From CAIQJJ01 sp964606085 (GTDB lineage Bacteria > Chloroflexota > Anaerolineae > Anaerolineales > UBA4823), in contig CAZSFD010000078.1 of NCBI GenBank assembly GCA_964606085.1, forward strand, positions 1 to 24,602: a stretch of 24,602 bases of DNA, in the 5' to 3' direction. This document shows, piece after piece, positions 1-7,774 of the stretch (the stretch's first letter is position 1; each line of letters starts with the position of its first letter). Under the pieces are notes generated by a model. That model saw nothing but the letters and a program-made list of their open reading frames with translations, searched no databases and was not told the origin of the DNA. The position numbers and the translations under genes were made by a program.

Positions 1-1
1 C

Positions 2-1348
2 CCCGCCGATCAAGAACTGCTGAACGCCTTTGCCAACCAGGCGGCCATTGCCATCGAAAACGCCCGCCTCTACACCCAAACCGATCAATCCCTGGCTGCC
101 CGCGTCGAAGAGCTTTCGGTGATGCAACGCATTGATCGCGAACTGAACGCCAGCCTGGATATCGAGCGCGCCATGCGCATCACGCTGGATTGGGCGATGC
201 GTCAATCGCGTGTAGATGCCGGGTTAGTAGGGGTGTTGGTAGAAGGCGGGATTCGCATCATGGCGTCGCAGGGCTATCGTGATGAACTTGAACCCTACCA
301 ACAGGCCCCCTTGCCCGCTGAATTGCCCGCCATCGCTGAGACCATCCAAACGGGCCAGCCACAATACATTCGCCTGGGCAGCAGCCGAACCGGGCAGTTG
401 CGTTCGCGCGCCTTGCTGCGCCGCGGCAAAAGCCAGATCGGTTTGCCTATCCAGCAGGAAGGCCAAACCATCGGCATTATGCTCCTCGAGAGTGTTTCCA
501 GTGAAGAAAGCCCGGCGGAAACAGTCGCTTTCCTCTCGCGCCTGGTTGACCACGCTGCCATTGCCATTGCCAATGCCCAACTGTACAACCAGGTGGACGC
601 CGCCAACCAGGCCAAGGTGGAGTTTGTCAAGTTCGTGGCCCACGAACTGAAAAACCCCATGTCCTCGATCAAGGGCTATACCGAACTGGTCTTGAACGGC
701 GCGGCTGGCTCTGTGAATGAGATGCAGGCGCAATTCCTCAAAACGGTGCGCTCCAACGTTGACCGCATGGATACGATTGTTTCTGACCTGAATGATGTGA
801 CCAAGATCGAAAGCGGCAAGCTGGATTTGAAATTCAACACCATTCAGGTTGCTGAAATCGTTGATGATACGGCGCGTTCGCTCACACGGCTCATTCAAGA
901 TAAATCGCAGACGCTGGTGATTGATATTCCAGAAACATTGCCGAAAGTGTGGGCTGACCCGGTGCGCCTGACGCAGATTATCACCAATCTGATCAGCAAT
1001 GCGCATAAATATACTCCGGTCGAAGGCGAAATTCAGGTTGGCGCACGGCTGGCCGATTTGCATGATTTACCAGGCGAAACCACCCTGGCGGGGGCTGCCG
1101 CAAATGTGCGTTTTGTTCACATTTGGGTGCAAGATACGGGCATTGGCATCAGCCCAGAAGACCAAAAGAAAATCTTTCAACAATACTTTCGCACGTCCTT
1201 GTCGAAAGAAATGGCTTCCGGTACCGGCCTGGGCCTGAATATCACCAAAAGCCTGGTGGAGATGCAAGGCGGCCGCATCTGGTTCGAGAGCGAACCGCAT
1301 TTTGGCACCACCTTTCACATCACCGTTCCCGTCGCCGAAGAGGCTTGA
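2..1348 (+). CDS. GAF-domain sensor histidine kinase, 5' end outside window
   Basis: The reading frame is open from the first bases of the window, so the gene starts upstream and about 448 codons are visible. The first residues (ANQAAIAIENARLY) are the typical end of a GAF domain. A second GAF domain follows (roughly visible residues 45-200, ending AAIAIANAQLYNQ). The HisKA dimerisation helix carries the H-box AHELKNPMSSIKGY, with the phospho-accepting His at visible residue 214. The HATPase domain shows the N-box (TNLISNAHKYTP), G1 (DTGIGIS) and G2 (GTGLGLNI). No membrane segment is seen in the visible part, so this portion is cytosolic. The kinase should autophosphorylate on His and pass phosphate to an unseen response regulator. 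The FIST gene follows after 32 bp and is probably co-transcribed. The ligand is unknown. Confidence 0.93.
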   Translation, partial: PADQELLNAFANQAAIAIENARLYTQTDQSLAARVEELSVMQRIDRELNASLDIERAMRITLDWAMRQSRVDAGLVGVLVEGGIRIMASQGYRDELEPYQQAPLPAELPAIAETIQTGQPQYIRLGSSRTGQLRSRALLRRGKSQIGLPIQQEGQTIGIMLLESVSSEESPAETVAFLSRLVDHAAIAIANAQLYNQVDAANQAKVEFVKFVAHELKNPMSSIKGYTELVLNGAAGSVNEMQAQFLKTVRSNVDRMDTIVSDLNDVTKIESGKLDLKFNTIQVAEIVDDTARSLTRLIQDKSQTLVIDIPETLPKVWADPVRLTQIITNLISNAHKYTPVEGEIQVGARLADLHDLPGETTLAGAAANVRFVHIWVQDTGIGISPEDQKKIFQQYFRTSLSKEMASGTGLGLNITKSLVEMQGGRIWFESEPHFGTTFHITVPVAEEA

Positions 1349-1380
1349 ACCCGTCAGGCGTTTTTACAGAAAGGCAGTCA

Positions 1381-2544
1381 ATGGCAATTCGAGCAGCAAT
1401 CGGACACGCCCAGGCATTGGATGGCCGTGAAGCGGCTGCCACGGCTACCCAACGCGCTTTAGAGCAGGCTGGCCGTGAGCCTGTAGCGTTAGCGTTGGTG
1501 TTAGCTTCCCATCACTATCCTATCCAGATGGTGGCGAATGGTGTCTCGGCTGTGTTGAGTGAAGTGCCTTTGCTGGGCCTCAGCACGTTGGGCGAGTTTT
1601 GTGGGCAGCAATGCGGCCAGCGCTCTGTGCTGGTGGTGCTGCTGTGTGGCGATCTGCAAGCGCGGGCCGATTGGTGGCCCGGCTATGCTGAAGATAGCCG
1701 CTCGGCGGCGCAACAGGTGGCGAAATGGTTCACCACCACACGTCCCCAGGGCATCTTGTGGTTGGCAGCCGATGGGATGAATGGCGATGCCGCGCAATTG
1801 TGCCAGGCTTTGCCAGCCGGTACGTTCACGCTGTTTGGCGGCCTGGCTGCTGGTGATGTCAGCTCGCGCCGCACCTACCAGGTGGGTGGGCGCAAATCGG
1901 GCGTGAATGGCCTGGCGGCAGCCTGGTTGACGGGCGAAAAGCTGGTGGCCTCCGTGGGCTATGGGCATGGCTGGGTTGCCATGCAAGAGTATCTGCCGGT
2001 CACACAATCGGAAGGTTTGTGGCTGCAGGCAATTGACCAGCACACGCCGGCTGAACATTACGCCAACCTGCTCGGCTATTCAGCCGAAAATTGGCGCACC
2101 CCGCCGCTCAGTCACCTGACGAGGCTGTATCCGCTGGGGGTTCACCCTGGCAATGAAACGCAACCGCCGCCTGTCTTCTCCCCGCTTTGCATCGAAGCCG
2201 TGGATGGCAGCCTGCAATTGCACGCCAATCTCCCGGTTGGCAGCCGGGTTTGCCTGATGGTCGGCAGTGGCGAGGCATGCATCCAGGCCGCCGAAAACGC
2301 CGCCCAGCAGGCTTTGACGGCCCTGGGTAACGCCACACCGATTCTGGCGTTTGTTTTGGTAGATGCCGCCTGGCAGATGCTGATGGAGGCGCAGCCGGGC
2401 ATTGAGTTGATGGCGCTGCGCCGCGTGCTGGGCGATGACATCCCCATTGTTGGCGGTTATACCTTTGGCGCGGTCACGCATGTCCGGCAAACGGCTGAGT
2501 TCCTGAATCAACATTTGGCGGTTTTGTTGTTGGGCGAAGCGTAG
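1381..2544 (+). CDS. FIST N/C domain sensory protein
   Basis: A 387-residue protein with a FIST_N-like first half (about residues 25-215) and a FIST_C-like second half (about 225-375, including GSGEACIQAAENAAQQAL and IPIVGGYTFGAV). FIST domains are predicted intracellular sensors of small ligands, possibly amino acids, usually tied to signal transduction. Here the protein stands alone, directly after a histidine kinase, so I infer that it feeds ligand information to that kinase. The start at 1381 is chosen because an AAAGG-type ribosome site lies just upstream and the frame upstream overlaps the kinase gene. No transmembrane segment or signal peptide is visible. A strong hairpin terminator follows the stop. 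The ligand cannot be named from sequence. Confidence 0.85.
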   Translation: MAIRAAIGHAQALDGREAAATATQRALEQAGREPVALALVLASHHYPIQMVANGVSAVLSEVPLLGLSTLGEFCGQQCGQRSVLVVLLCGDLQARADWWPGYAEDSRSAAQQVAKWFTTTRPQGILWLAADGMNGDAAQLCQALPAGTFTLFGGLAAGDVSSRRTYQVGGRKSGVNGLAAAWLTGEKLVASVGYGHGWVAMQEYLPVTQSEGLWLQAIDQHTPAEHYANLLGYSAENWRTPPLSHLTRLYPLGVHPGNETQPPPVFSPLCIEAVDGSLQLHANLPVGSRVCLMVGSGEACIQAAENAAQQALTALGNATPILAFVLVDAAWQMLMEAQPGIELMALRRVLGDDIPIVGGYTFGAVTHVRQTAEFLNQHLAVLLLGEA

Positions 2545-2578
2545 GTAGCCCTGCCGCAGTTCCGCTAACATCCAACAG

Positions 2579-2620
2579 AAAAAGGCGTCCGGGTTCACGA
2601 TGAACCGGACGCCTTTTCTT
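2579..2620 (+). terminator. Rho-independent terminator after the FIST gene
   Basis: A 17-bp stem: GGCGTCCGG and TTCA on the left pair with TGAACCGGACGCC on the right, around a CGA loop with one bulged G. The stem is flanked by an A-run on the left and a T-run (TTTTCTT) on the right. The symmetry suggests it could also stop transcripts arriving from trpB on the minus strand. Confidence 0.9.
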
Positions 2621-2645
2621 GTTGGACGAAAATGGGCTGACTGTC

Positions 2646-2767
2646 GTGGCGCAAACCTTTGGTTTGCGAGCGTGCGCAATTCAGCGTGCGCAATTCAGCG
2701 TGCGCAATTCAGCGTGCGCAATTCAGCGTGCGCAAGTCAGCGTGCGCAAGTCAGAGACTTGCGCCAC
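2646..2767. repeat. Palindromic element with internal 14-bp tandem array
   Basis: A 122-bp intergenic element bounded by perfect 9-bp terminal inverted repeats, GTGGCGCAA (2646-2654) and TTGCGCCAC (2759-2767). Inside are six head-to-tail 14-bp units from 2671 to 2754. The first four read CGTGCGCAATTCAG and the last two CGTGCGCAAGTCAG. The left end also forms a small hairpin (GCGCAAACC TTT GGTTTGCG). The right end (2741-2767) matches the reverse complement of 9214-9240 at 24 of 27 positions, so this is a dispersed element. No coding capacity is likely. Confidence 0.85.
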
Positions 2768-2862
2768 AGGTGCAACGCACTTTTTGGTTGATAAACGTTG
2801 CTTTTTGCCAACATAAACAGGCCAAAAAGTGCCTTGACCGGCAAATAAGTGCGTTGCACCTG
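2767..2862. repeat. Long inverted repeat (nested hairpins)
   Basis: A perfect 16-bp inverted repeat, CAGGTGCAACGCACTT at 2767-2782 against AAGTGCGTTGCACCTG at 2847-2862, separated by 64 bp. Inside it, an overlapping 11-bp pair, GCACTTTTTGG (2777-2787) and CCAAAAAGTGC (2822-2832), offers an alternative fold. The element abuts the neighbouring palindromic element exactly. It could be a non-autonomous mobile element or a structured transcript end for trpB; neither is shown. Confidence 0.75.
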
Positions 2863-2890
2863 ACTTTTCAGACAGCCTCTAAAAGATCCC

Positions 2891-2908
2891 AAAAAAGGGC
2901 CATGGGCC
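2891..2908 (-). terminator. Possible short terminator of trpB
   Basis: On the minus strand, right at the trpB stop codon, GGCC CAT GGCC can form a very short stem and is followed by C and six T. The stem is only 4 bp, so the call is weak. Confidence 0.3.
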
Positions 2909-4275
2909 TAGAGGTTAACCTGCGGCAGCCGGGCCATGGCGGCTTCGATGGCCTCGGCAGGATATTCGTAATCTTGCAACTGACCCGCCAGATAGGCCTG
3001 GTACGAAGCCATGTCGAAGAAGCCATGCCCCGACAGGTTGAACAGGATCACCCGTTTTTCACCTTTGGCTTTCGCATCCAGGGCTTCGTCAATGGTGCTG
3101 CGGATGGCATGGGCCGTTTCGGGAGCGGGGATCAACCCTTCGGCACGCGAGAACATCATCGCCGCCTCGAAGGTGGCCAGTTGTGGTACGGCCACAGCCT
3201 GGATCAGCCCGGCATCGTACAGCGCGCAAATGCTGGGGGCCATGCCGTGATAGCGCAACCCGCCCGCATGGATCGGCGGCGGGACGAAATCGTGGCCGAG
3301 GGTGTGCATTTTGACGATGGGGGCCATTTTGGCGGTGTCGCCGTAATCGAAGGTGTATTTGCCTTTTGTCAGCGAGGGGGTTGCGGTCGGTTCGACGGCG
3401 ATGATGCGCGTCTTTTTGCCGTTGCGCAAGTTCTCGCCCAAGAAGGGGTAGGCCAGGCCAGCAAAATTCGAGCCGCCGCCCACGCAGCCGATCACCACAT
3501 CGGGATATTCACCGGCCATATCCATCTGCTTAAGCGCTTCCTCGCCGATGACGCTCTGGTGCGTTAGCACGTGATTCAGCACCGAACCGAGCGAATACTT
3601 CTTCTTGCCTTCGGAAAGCGCGGCCACTTCCACCGCCTCAGAGATGGCAATGCCCAGCGAACCGGGGTTATCGGGGTTTTCGGCCAACACCGCCCGCCCA
3701 TAGTTGGTGAGATTGGTCGGGCTGGCAAACACCTGCGCCCCAAAGCTCTCCATCAAAATGCGGCGATAGGGCTTTTGGTTGTACGAAACCTTGACCATGT
3801 ACACTTCGATGTCCAGGCCAAAGAAATTGCCGCTCATCGAGAGTGCCGAACCCCACTGCCCGGCGCCGGTTTCAGTAGTCAGCGCTTTTGTGCCGCTGAT
3901 CTTGTTGTAGAAAGCCTGGGCAACAGCGGTGTTCGGTTTGTGGCTGCCCACCGGCGAAACACTCTCGTTTTTGTAATAGATGTGGGCGGGGGTATCGAGC
4001 GCTTTTTCGAGGCGGCGGGCGCGAATTAACGGGGTGGGACGCCACAGTTTATAAATCTCACGCACTTCTTCGGGGATGTCAATGTAACGTTCCATGCTGA
4101 TTTCTTGCAAAATCAGTTCCATCGGGAAAAGCACCGAGAGAAAATCGGGCGTGACCGGCTGCAACGTTTGGGGGTGCAGCACCGGCGTTGGCGCAACCGG
4201 GCTGTCGGCAGCGATGTTGTACCATGCCTTCGGCAAATCACTCTCATTCAGCAAAAAACGGGTCTGTTCAGACAT
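2908..4275 (-). CDS. trpB: Tryptophan synthase beta chain-like protein (TrpB2 type)
   Basis: A 455-residue PLP enzyme expected to condense indole with L-serine to tryptophan. The PLP-binding lysine is K113 in GSHKPNTAVAQA. The catalytic glutamate region ETGAGQWG and the phosphate-binding glycine loop CVGGGSNFAG are intact. The length (about 50 residues longer than classical TrpB) and the N-terminal extension with LWRPTPLIRARRLE are typical of the TrpB2 lineage, which usually lacks an adjacent trpA. No trpA is next to it here. The start at 4275 is supported by AGGAGG seven bases upstream. It has its own consensus promoter overlapping the end of larC. TrpB2 enzymes may act as indole-salvage synthases, so a role without TrpA is plausible but inferred. 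Confidence 0.93.
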   Translation of the reverse strand: MSEQTRFLLNESDLPKAWYNIAADSPVAPTPVLHPQTLQPVTPDFLSVLFPMELILQEISMERYIDIPEEVREIYKLWRPTPLIRARRLEKALDTPAHIYYKNESVSPVGSHKPNTAVAQAFYNKISGTKALTTETGAGQWGSALSMSGNFFGLDIEVYMVKVSYNQKPYRRILMESFGAQVFASPTNLTNYGRAVLAENPDNPGSLGIAISEAVEVAALSEGKKKYSLGSVLNHVLTHQSVIGEEALKQMDMAGEYPDVVIGCVGGGSNFAGLAYPFLGENLRNGKKTRIIAVEPTATPSLTKGKYTFDYGDTAKMAPIVKMHTLGHDFVPPPIHAGGLRYHGMAPSICALYDAGLIQAVAVPQLATFEAAMMFSRAEGLIPAPETAHAIRSTIDEALDAKAKGEKRVILFNLSGHGFFDMASYQAYLAGQLQDYEYPAEAIEAAMARLPQVNL

Positions 4276-4358
4276 AAAAACCTCCTAACGAAAGAATTGA
4301 AAAACGCGCTCATCGCCTACTCGCTCTCATCACAGCGATAAACTATCAAATTTGTAAA

Positions 4359-4386
4359 ATTATACGGGATGCGGAGTGCTTGTCAA
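4359..4386 (-). promoter_or_regulatory. Sigma-70 promoter of trpB
   Basis: On the minus strand a perfect -35 TTGACA (4381-4386) and a perfect -10 TATAAT (4359-4364) are separated by 16 bp. The -35 box contains the TGA stop of larC (4383-4385). Transcription should begin near 4352, giving a leader of about 76 nt that ends in an AGGAGG ribosome site. I see no T-box or riboswitch in the leader. Confidence 0.8.
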
Positions 4387-5555
4387 GCGTGGGTGGCGCT
4401 TGCCGCGGCATATACCTCGCGCAGCGGCACGTTGTGAGTCAGCGCGGCCTGGCGGCAATCCTCGTATTCGGGGGCGCGTTTGGTCGTGCCATCGGGTAGA
4501 TGCGCCACCTTGACCCGTATCGGCCCGTAGGCGGTTGGCACCGTTTCGCTCGAACGCTCCAGGCTGCGCCGCTCCACCCATTGCCGGCGGATGCCCAGCG
4601 TGCTGGTTTCGCACAGCAAAATATCTTCCAGCCGGTTCATTTCGCCAGGCCGGCACAGCACGCCCAGCAGGGTGGCCGGGCGGTTCTTTTTCATCTGAAT
4701 GGGGGTGAAGAACACGTCCAAAGCACCGGCAGCCAGCAGCTTTTCCATCACGTAACCGAAAATTTCCGGGTTGCTGTCGTCCACGTTGGTTTCGAGCAGC
4801 GCCAGGCGTTCAAAGGTGGCGGGTTCATCGGCTTCGCCCACCAGCAGACGGATGAGATTGGGGATCGGCAGGTCGCGCCCGCCAGCGCCATAGCCCACCG
4901 CGCCCAGGCGCATGGCCGGGATCGGCCCAAAACTCGCCGCCAGCGTGGACAAGATCACCGCCCCGGTTGGCGTGACCAGTTCCTGCTCGATTTCACTGCC
5001 CACCACTGCAACGCCCTTGAGCAGCGCCACCGTTGCCGGCGCCGGCAGGGGGATTTGTCCATGCGCGCCGCGCACGAAGCCGCGGCCCAGGGGCAGCGGC
5101 GAGGCGTACACCCGCTCGATGCCCAATTCTTCCAGGCCCACCAACGCCCCCACCACGTCCACAATCGTATCCACCCCGCCCACTTCGTGCAGGTGAACGC
5201 TCTCGACCGGGGCATGGTGGATGCCCGCCTCGACCTCGGCCAACCGACGAAACATGCCGATCGCCCGCTCCTGCACGGCTGCCTCCAACGCACCCTGGGC
5301 GATCAAGGCTTCGATGTCGTCCAAGTGCCGCCCGTGGTGATGGTCACCGTGATGGTGTTCGTGGACATGCACATCCACTTTGGTGGCGCTGAACCCGTTT
5401 TTGACCACCTTGTTGGCGGTCAATTCAAACTCATCCAGGTTCAAGGCTGCCAGCCGTTTTTGCAGCTTTTCCAGCGGCAGCCCGGCATCGAGCAGCGCAC
5501 CCAAAATCATATCTCCCGAAGCCCCCGCAATGCAATCGAAATAGGCGATTTTCAT
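4383..5555 (-). CDS. larC: Nickel-pincer cofactor nickel insertase LarC
   Basis: A 390-residue protein matching LarC, the CTP-dependent enzyme that inserts nickel into pyridinium-3,5-bisthiocarboxylic acid mononucleotide to make the nickel-pincer cofactor. The N-terminal signature MKIAYFDCIAGASGDM and the motif LHEVGGVDTIVDVVGA are intact. Residues 63-77 form a histidine-rich stretch with nine His, which probably binds nickel. In some lactobacilli larC is split by a programmed frameshift; here it is one continuous frame. It overlaps larB by ATGA, so translation is likely coupled. larE and larA are not in the window. Cytosolic. Confidence 0.93.
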   Translation of the reverse strand: MKIAYFDCIAGASGDMILGALLDAGLPLEKLQKRLAALNLDEFELTANKVVKNGFSATKVDVHVHEHHHGDHHHGRHLDDIEALIAQGALEAAVQERAIGMFRRLAEVEAGIHHAPVESVHLHEVGGVDTIVDVVGALVGLEELGIERVYASPLPLGRGFVRGAHGQIPLPAPATVALLKGVAVVGSEIEQELVTPTGAVILSTLAASFGPIPAMRLGAVGYGAGGRDLPIPNLIRLLVGEADEPATFERLALLETNVDDSNPEIFGYVMEKLLAAGALDVFFTPIQMKKNRPATLLGVLCRPGEMNRLEDILLCETSTLGIRRQWVERRSLERSSETVPTAYGPIRVKVAHLPDGTTKRAPEYEDCRQAALTHNVPLREVYAAASATHA

Positions 5556-6334
5556 GGCTTGTTTCCTTGGGTTGCCGCCAGTTGTAATATCCGGTGCGCC
5601 AGCACGCCAGCGCCAAAGCCGTTATCAATGTTGACCACGGCCACGCCGGTTGCACACGAGTTGAGCATCGAAAGCAGCGCCGCCAGGCCGTTGAAGCTGG
5701 CCCCATAACCCACCGAGGTCGGCACGCCAATCACCGGGCAAGCCACCAGCCCGCCCACCACGCTGGTCAGCGCCCCTTCCATGCCTGCCACGCTGATCAC
5801 CACGCTGGCCCTGGTCAGCAGTTCACGCTTATCCAGCAGGCGGTGGATGCCCGCCACGCCCACATCGTAGGCCCGTTCGACGCGCCCGCCAAAGAAGGCC
5901 AGCGTTTGGGCGGCTTCTTCGGCCACGGGCATATCGGCGGTGCCGCCCGTGGCAACGACCGCATAGGGCAGCGCCGGGTCGGGCGGGGGCAGCGGTTGGC
6001 GGGCCAGGGTCAGCAGGCGTGAAAGTGGTTCGTAGTGTGCCTGGGGGATTTTCGCCTGCACTGCCGCGGCCATCTCTGCCGAAACGCGCGTGCCCATCAC
6101 CCGTTCGTGATGCGCCCACAAGCGCAGCATGATCGCCGCCACCTGTTCGACCGTTTTCCCCTGGCAGAAGACCACTTCTGGCAGCCCAGAGCGCAAGGCG
6201 CGGTGCAGGTCGAGGTGGGCAAAGTCGTCCACGGGTTCGTAAGGCAGTGTTTTCAGGCGTTCGAGCGCCTCGGCCACGCTGGTTTGGCCGGTTTGTACAT
6301 CGGAAAGGAGTTGTTGTAGTTTGTGTGTGTCCAT
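5552..6334 (-). CDS. larB: Nickel-pincer cofactor biosynthesis protein LarB
   Basis: A 260-residue LarB, which carboxylates and hydrolyses nicotinic acid adenine dinucleotide to pyridinium-3,5-biscarboxylic acid mononucleotide, the first step of nickel-pincer cofactor synthesis. The C-terminal half (about 120-255) is the PurE/AIR-carboxylase-like domain with VVATGGTADMPVAEEAA, VISVAGMEGALTSVVGGL and VIGVPTSVGYGASFNG. The N-terminal part (1-100) is the usual helical LarB extension. The start sits one base after the stop of the upstream glycosyltransferase gene. The stop overlaps larC by four bases. The family call is secure; the link to the upstream glycan genes is unexplained. Confidence 0.93.
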   Translation of the reverse strand: MDTHKLQQLLSDVQTGQTSVAEALERLKTLPYEPVDDFAHLDLHRALRSGLPEVVFCQGKTVEQVAAIMLRLWAHHERVMGTRVSAEMAAAVQAKIPQAHYEPLSRLLTLARQPLPPPDPALPYAVVATGGTADMPVAEEAAQTLAFFGGRVERAYDVGVAGIHRLLDKRELLTRASVVISVAGMEGALTSVVGGLVACPVIGVPTSVGYGASFNGLAALLSMLNSCATGVAVVNIDNGFGAGVLAHRILQLAATQGNKP

Positions 6335-6335
6335 A

Positions 6336-7343
6336 TTAGAAATTGTGGCGCAGCGCGGTCAGATAGCCTTCCACCATTTGATCCAGGCCAAAGGCGGCTT
6401 GCGCCCTGGCACGCGCCGCGCGGCGAAAACGCTCCTGGTCGGTGAGGATTTCTGCCGCGGCCGCGGCCAATGCTGGCACATCGGGCGGGCCGATCTGCCA
6501 CGGGTCGCTGCCATAAGAGACCACCCGCCCGCTCTCACCCGCGACGATTTCGGGCAGTGCGCCGGTGGCGAAGGCGGCCACCGGCAGCCCGCACGCCAAC
6601 GCCTCGATGACGGCATTGGGGCAGGCCGGGTGCAGATCGGCGGCGTAGAAGACGTGGGCGGCGCGGTCTATGGCAGGGATTCGCTCACGCGGCACACGCC
6701 CGGCCCACTGAATGGGGATTTTGCTGCGCGACTGCCAGGCGGTTTGCAGCGCCGCTGGCACGCTGCCCACCACCATCAGTTCTACCGGGAAGTGGGCTGC
6801 CAGGTGTTCGGTCAACGCCACGCCCGTTTCCAGGCCCATTTCGTAGCCGCCGCCCAGGCTGGCTTCCACCATCAGCACCCGCAAGGTTTCACCCCGTGTA
6901 CTGTCGAGGGGGCTGTACGTGTCTAAATCCACGCCGTTATAGACCACCGCATGGGGGCTGCGTGTGGCGCCATACACGCGCTGCCACCACTGTTGCGAAA
7001 ACGCACTCTGATAGACAATCCCCGTTGCCAGCCGCCCGCGGATCAACGCCAGGAGCAGGTTGCCATATTCTGCCCGAAGGTAGTGCTTGAACCCGGTGCG
7101 GCGCTTGCGGTGAATCCAGTTCATGCCGTTGAGCCGCTGGATGACCGGCACGCCGCGCCGCCTGGCCCGCCACAAGCCCACCAGGTCACGCGTCCCGCCG
7201 ATCACCAGCACGGCATCGGCGTCGTCGGCGCGCAGATCGTCGCTGACGTCAATGCCGCGGGCATGTAGCCCGGCGGCGAACTTGGCGGCGAACGACACCA
7301 TGCCGCCCGTGCCATGCACCCGGGGGGTCAGGCAGATTTTCAT
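6336..7343 (-). CDS. GT4-type glycosyltransferase
   Basis: A 335-residue GT-B-fold glycosyltransferase related to family GT4. The N-terminus MKICLTPRVHGTGGMVSF carries the glycine-rich acceptor-side loop. The interdomain segment YNGVDLDTYSP is typical of the family. The donor-binding region HPACPNAVIEALACGLPVAA is the CPN variant, where the first Glu of the classical EX7E motif is absent but the second is kept. I chose the start at 7343 because it gives an ATGA overlap with the upstream gene and a normal N-terminus; an open extension to 7466 is antisense-like low-complexity sequence. It probably transfers a sugar during envelope or exopolysaccharide synthesis. Donor and acceptor are unknown. 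Confidence 0.88.
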   Translation of the reverse strand: MKICLTPRVHGTGGMVSFAAKFAAGLHARGIDVSDDLRADDADAVLVIGGTRDLVGLWRARRRGVPVIQRLNGMNWIHRKRRTGFKHYLRAEYGNLLLALIRGRLATGIVYQSAFSQQWWQRVYGATRSPHAVVYNGVDLDTYSPLDSTRGETLRVLMVEASLGGGYEMGLETGVALTEHLAAHFPVELMVVGSVPAALQTAWQSRSKIPIQWAGRVPRERIPAIDRAAHVFYAADLHPACPNAVIEALACGLPVAAFATGALPEIVAGESGRVVSYGSDPWQIGPPDVPALAAAAAEILTDQERFRRAARARAQAAFGLDQMVEGYLTALRHNF

Positions 7344-7774
7344 CGCCGCCCCACGCACCTGGCTGGCATCCCGGCCCAGATTTCGTTCTCGCCGGTGGAT
7401 TGCAGCAGCACGGCATTGGCCCCCACCACCGTCCCCCGGCCCACGCGCAGCACGCCTGCTTTGCACAGCACCTTCGCGCCGGGGCAGAGGATCGCTTCGT
7501 CTTCGATGATGATGCCCTCGAATTTGGATTCGCTCATCGGGCGGTAGATGTCGGCCCGTCCCAGTGTCACGCCGGGGTAGAGCTTCACGCCCCGCCCGAT
7601 GCGGCTTTTGGAATGCACCACCACGCCGAAGCCGCCGTGCGCCAACTCGAAGCCCTCACCCACCGGCACCGCAACGGGAATTTCCGCGCCGAGCAGCTTC
7701 AGCAGCCAATAAGCCAGCTTGCCGATGATAGGCTTTTGCCGGGCATAAACAAGGGTTGTGTAAAAATCATGCAT
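7340..7774 (-). CDS. Hexapeptide-repeat acyltransferase (CysE-like)
   Basis: A 144-residue left-handed beta-helix transferase with a short helical N-terminus and hexapeptide repeats from about residue 55 (IGRGVKLYPGVTLGRA, VGRGTVVGANAVLL). The segment LAHGGFGVVVH contains the histidine pair found at the active site of serine acetyltransferases. It ends with the typical AGMPARCVGRR. It is shorter than CysE (about 270), as are the sugar O- or N-acetyltransferases in polysaccharide clusters. Lying between a UDP-sugar dehydrogenase and a glycosyltransferase, it more likely acetylates a sugar than serine (inference). The ATG at 7774 overlaps the upstream stop by 8 bp; a GTG at 7792 would add six residues. 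Confidence 0.85.
   Translation of the reverse strand: MHDFYTTLVYARQKPIIGKLAYWLLKLLGAEIPVAVPVGEGFELAHGGFGVVVHSKSRIGRGVKLYPGVTLGRADIYRPMSESKFEGIIIEDEAILCPGAKVLCKAGVLRVGRGTVVGANAVLLQSTGENEIWAGMPARCVGRR

Noticed and set aside
2671..2754. CRISPR array
   Set aside because: The 14-bp units are directly adjacent with no spacers and no cas genes are nearby.
2659..3567. Plus-strand 302-codon frame running from the tandem array into trpB
   Set aside because: It begins inside the 14-bp repeat and is antisense to the well-supported trpB; its sequence matches no family I know.
4276..4352. T-box or tryptophan attenuator in the trpB leader
   Set aside because: The leader is short, has no Trp-codon-rich peptide and no T-box consensus.
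4500..5708. Plus-strand frame (402 codons) opposite larC and larB
   Set aside because: It is antisense to two conserved genes and shows low-complexity composition.
6336..7343. Inactivated glycosyltransferase because the first Glu of EX7E is missing
   Set aside because: The CPNAVIEALACG form is a known natural variant in GT4-like enzymes, so loss of activity is not implied.
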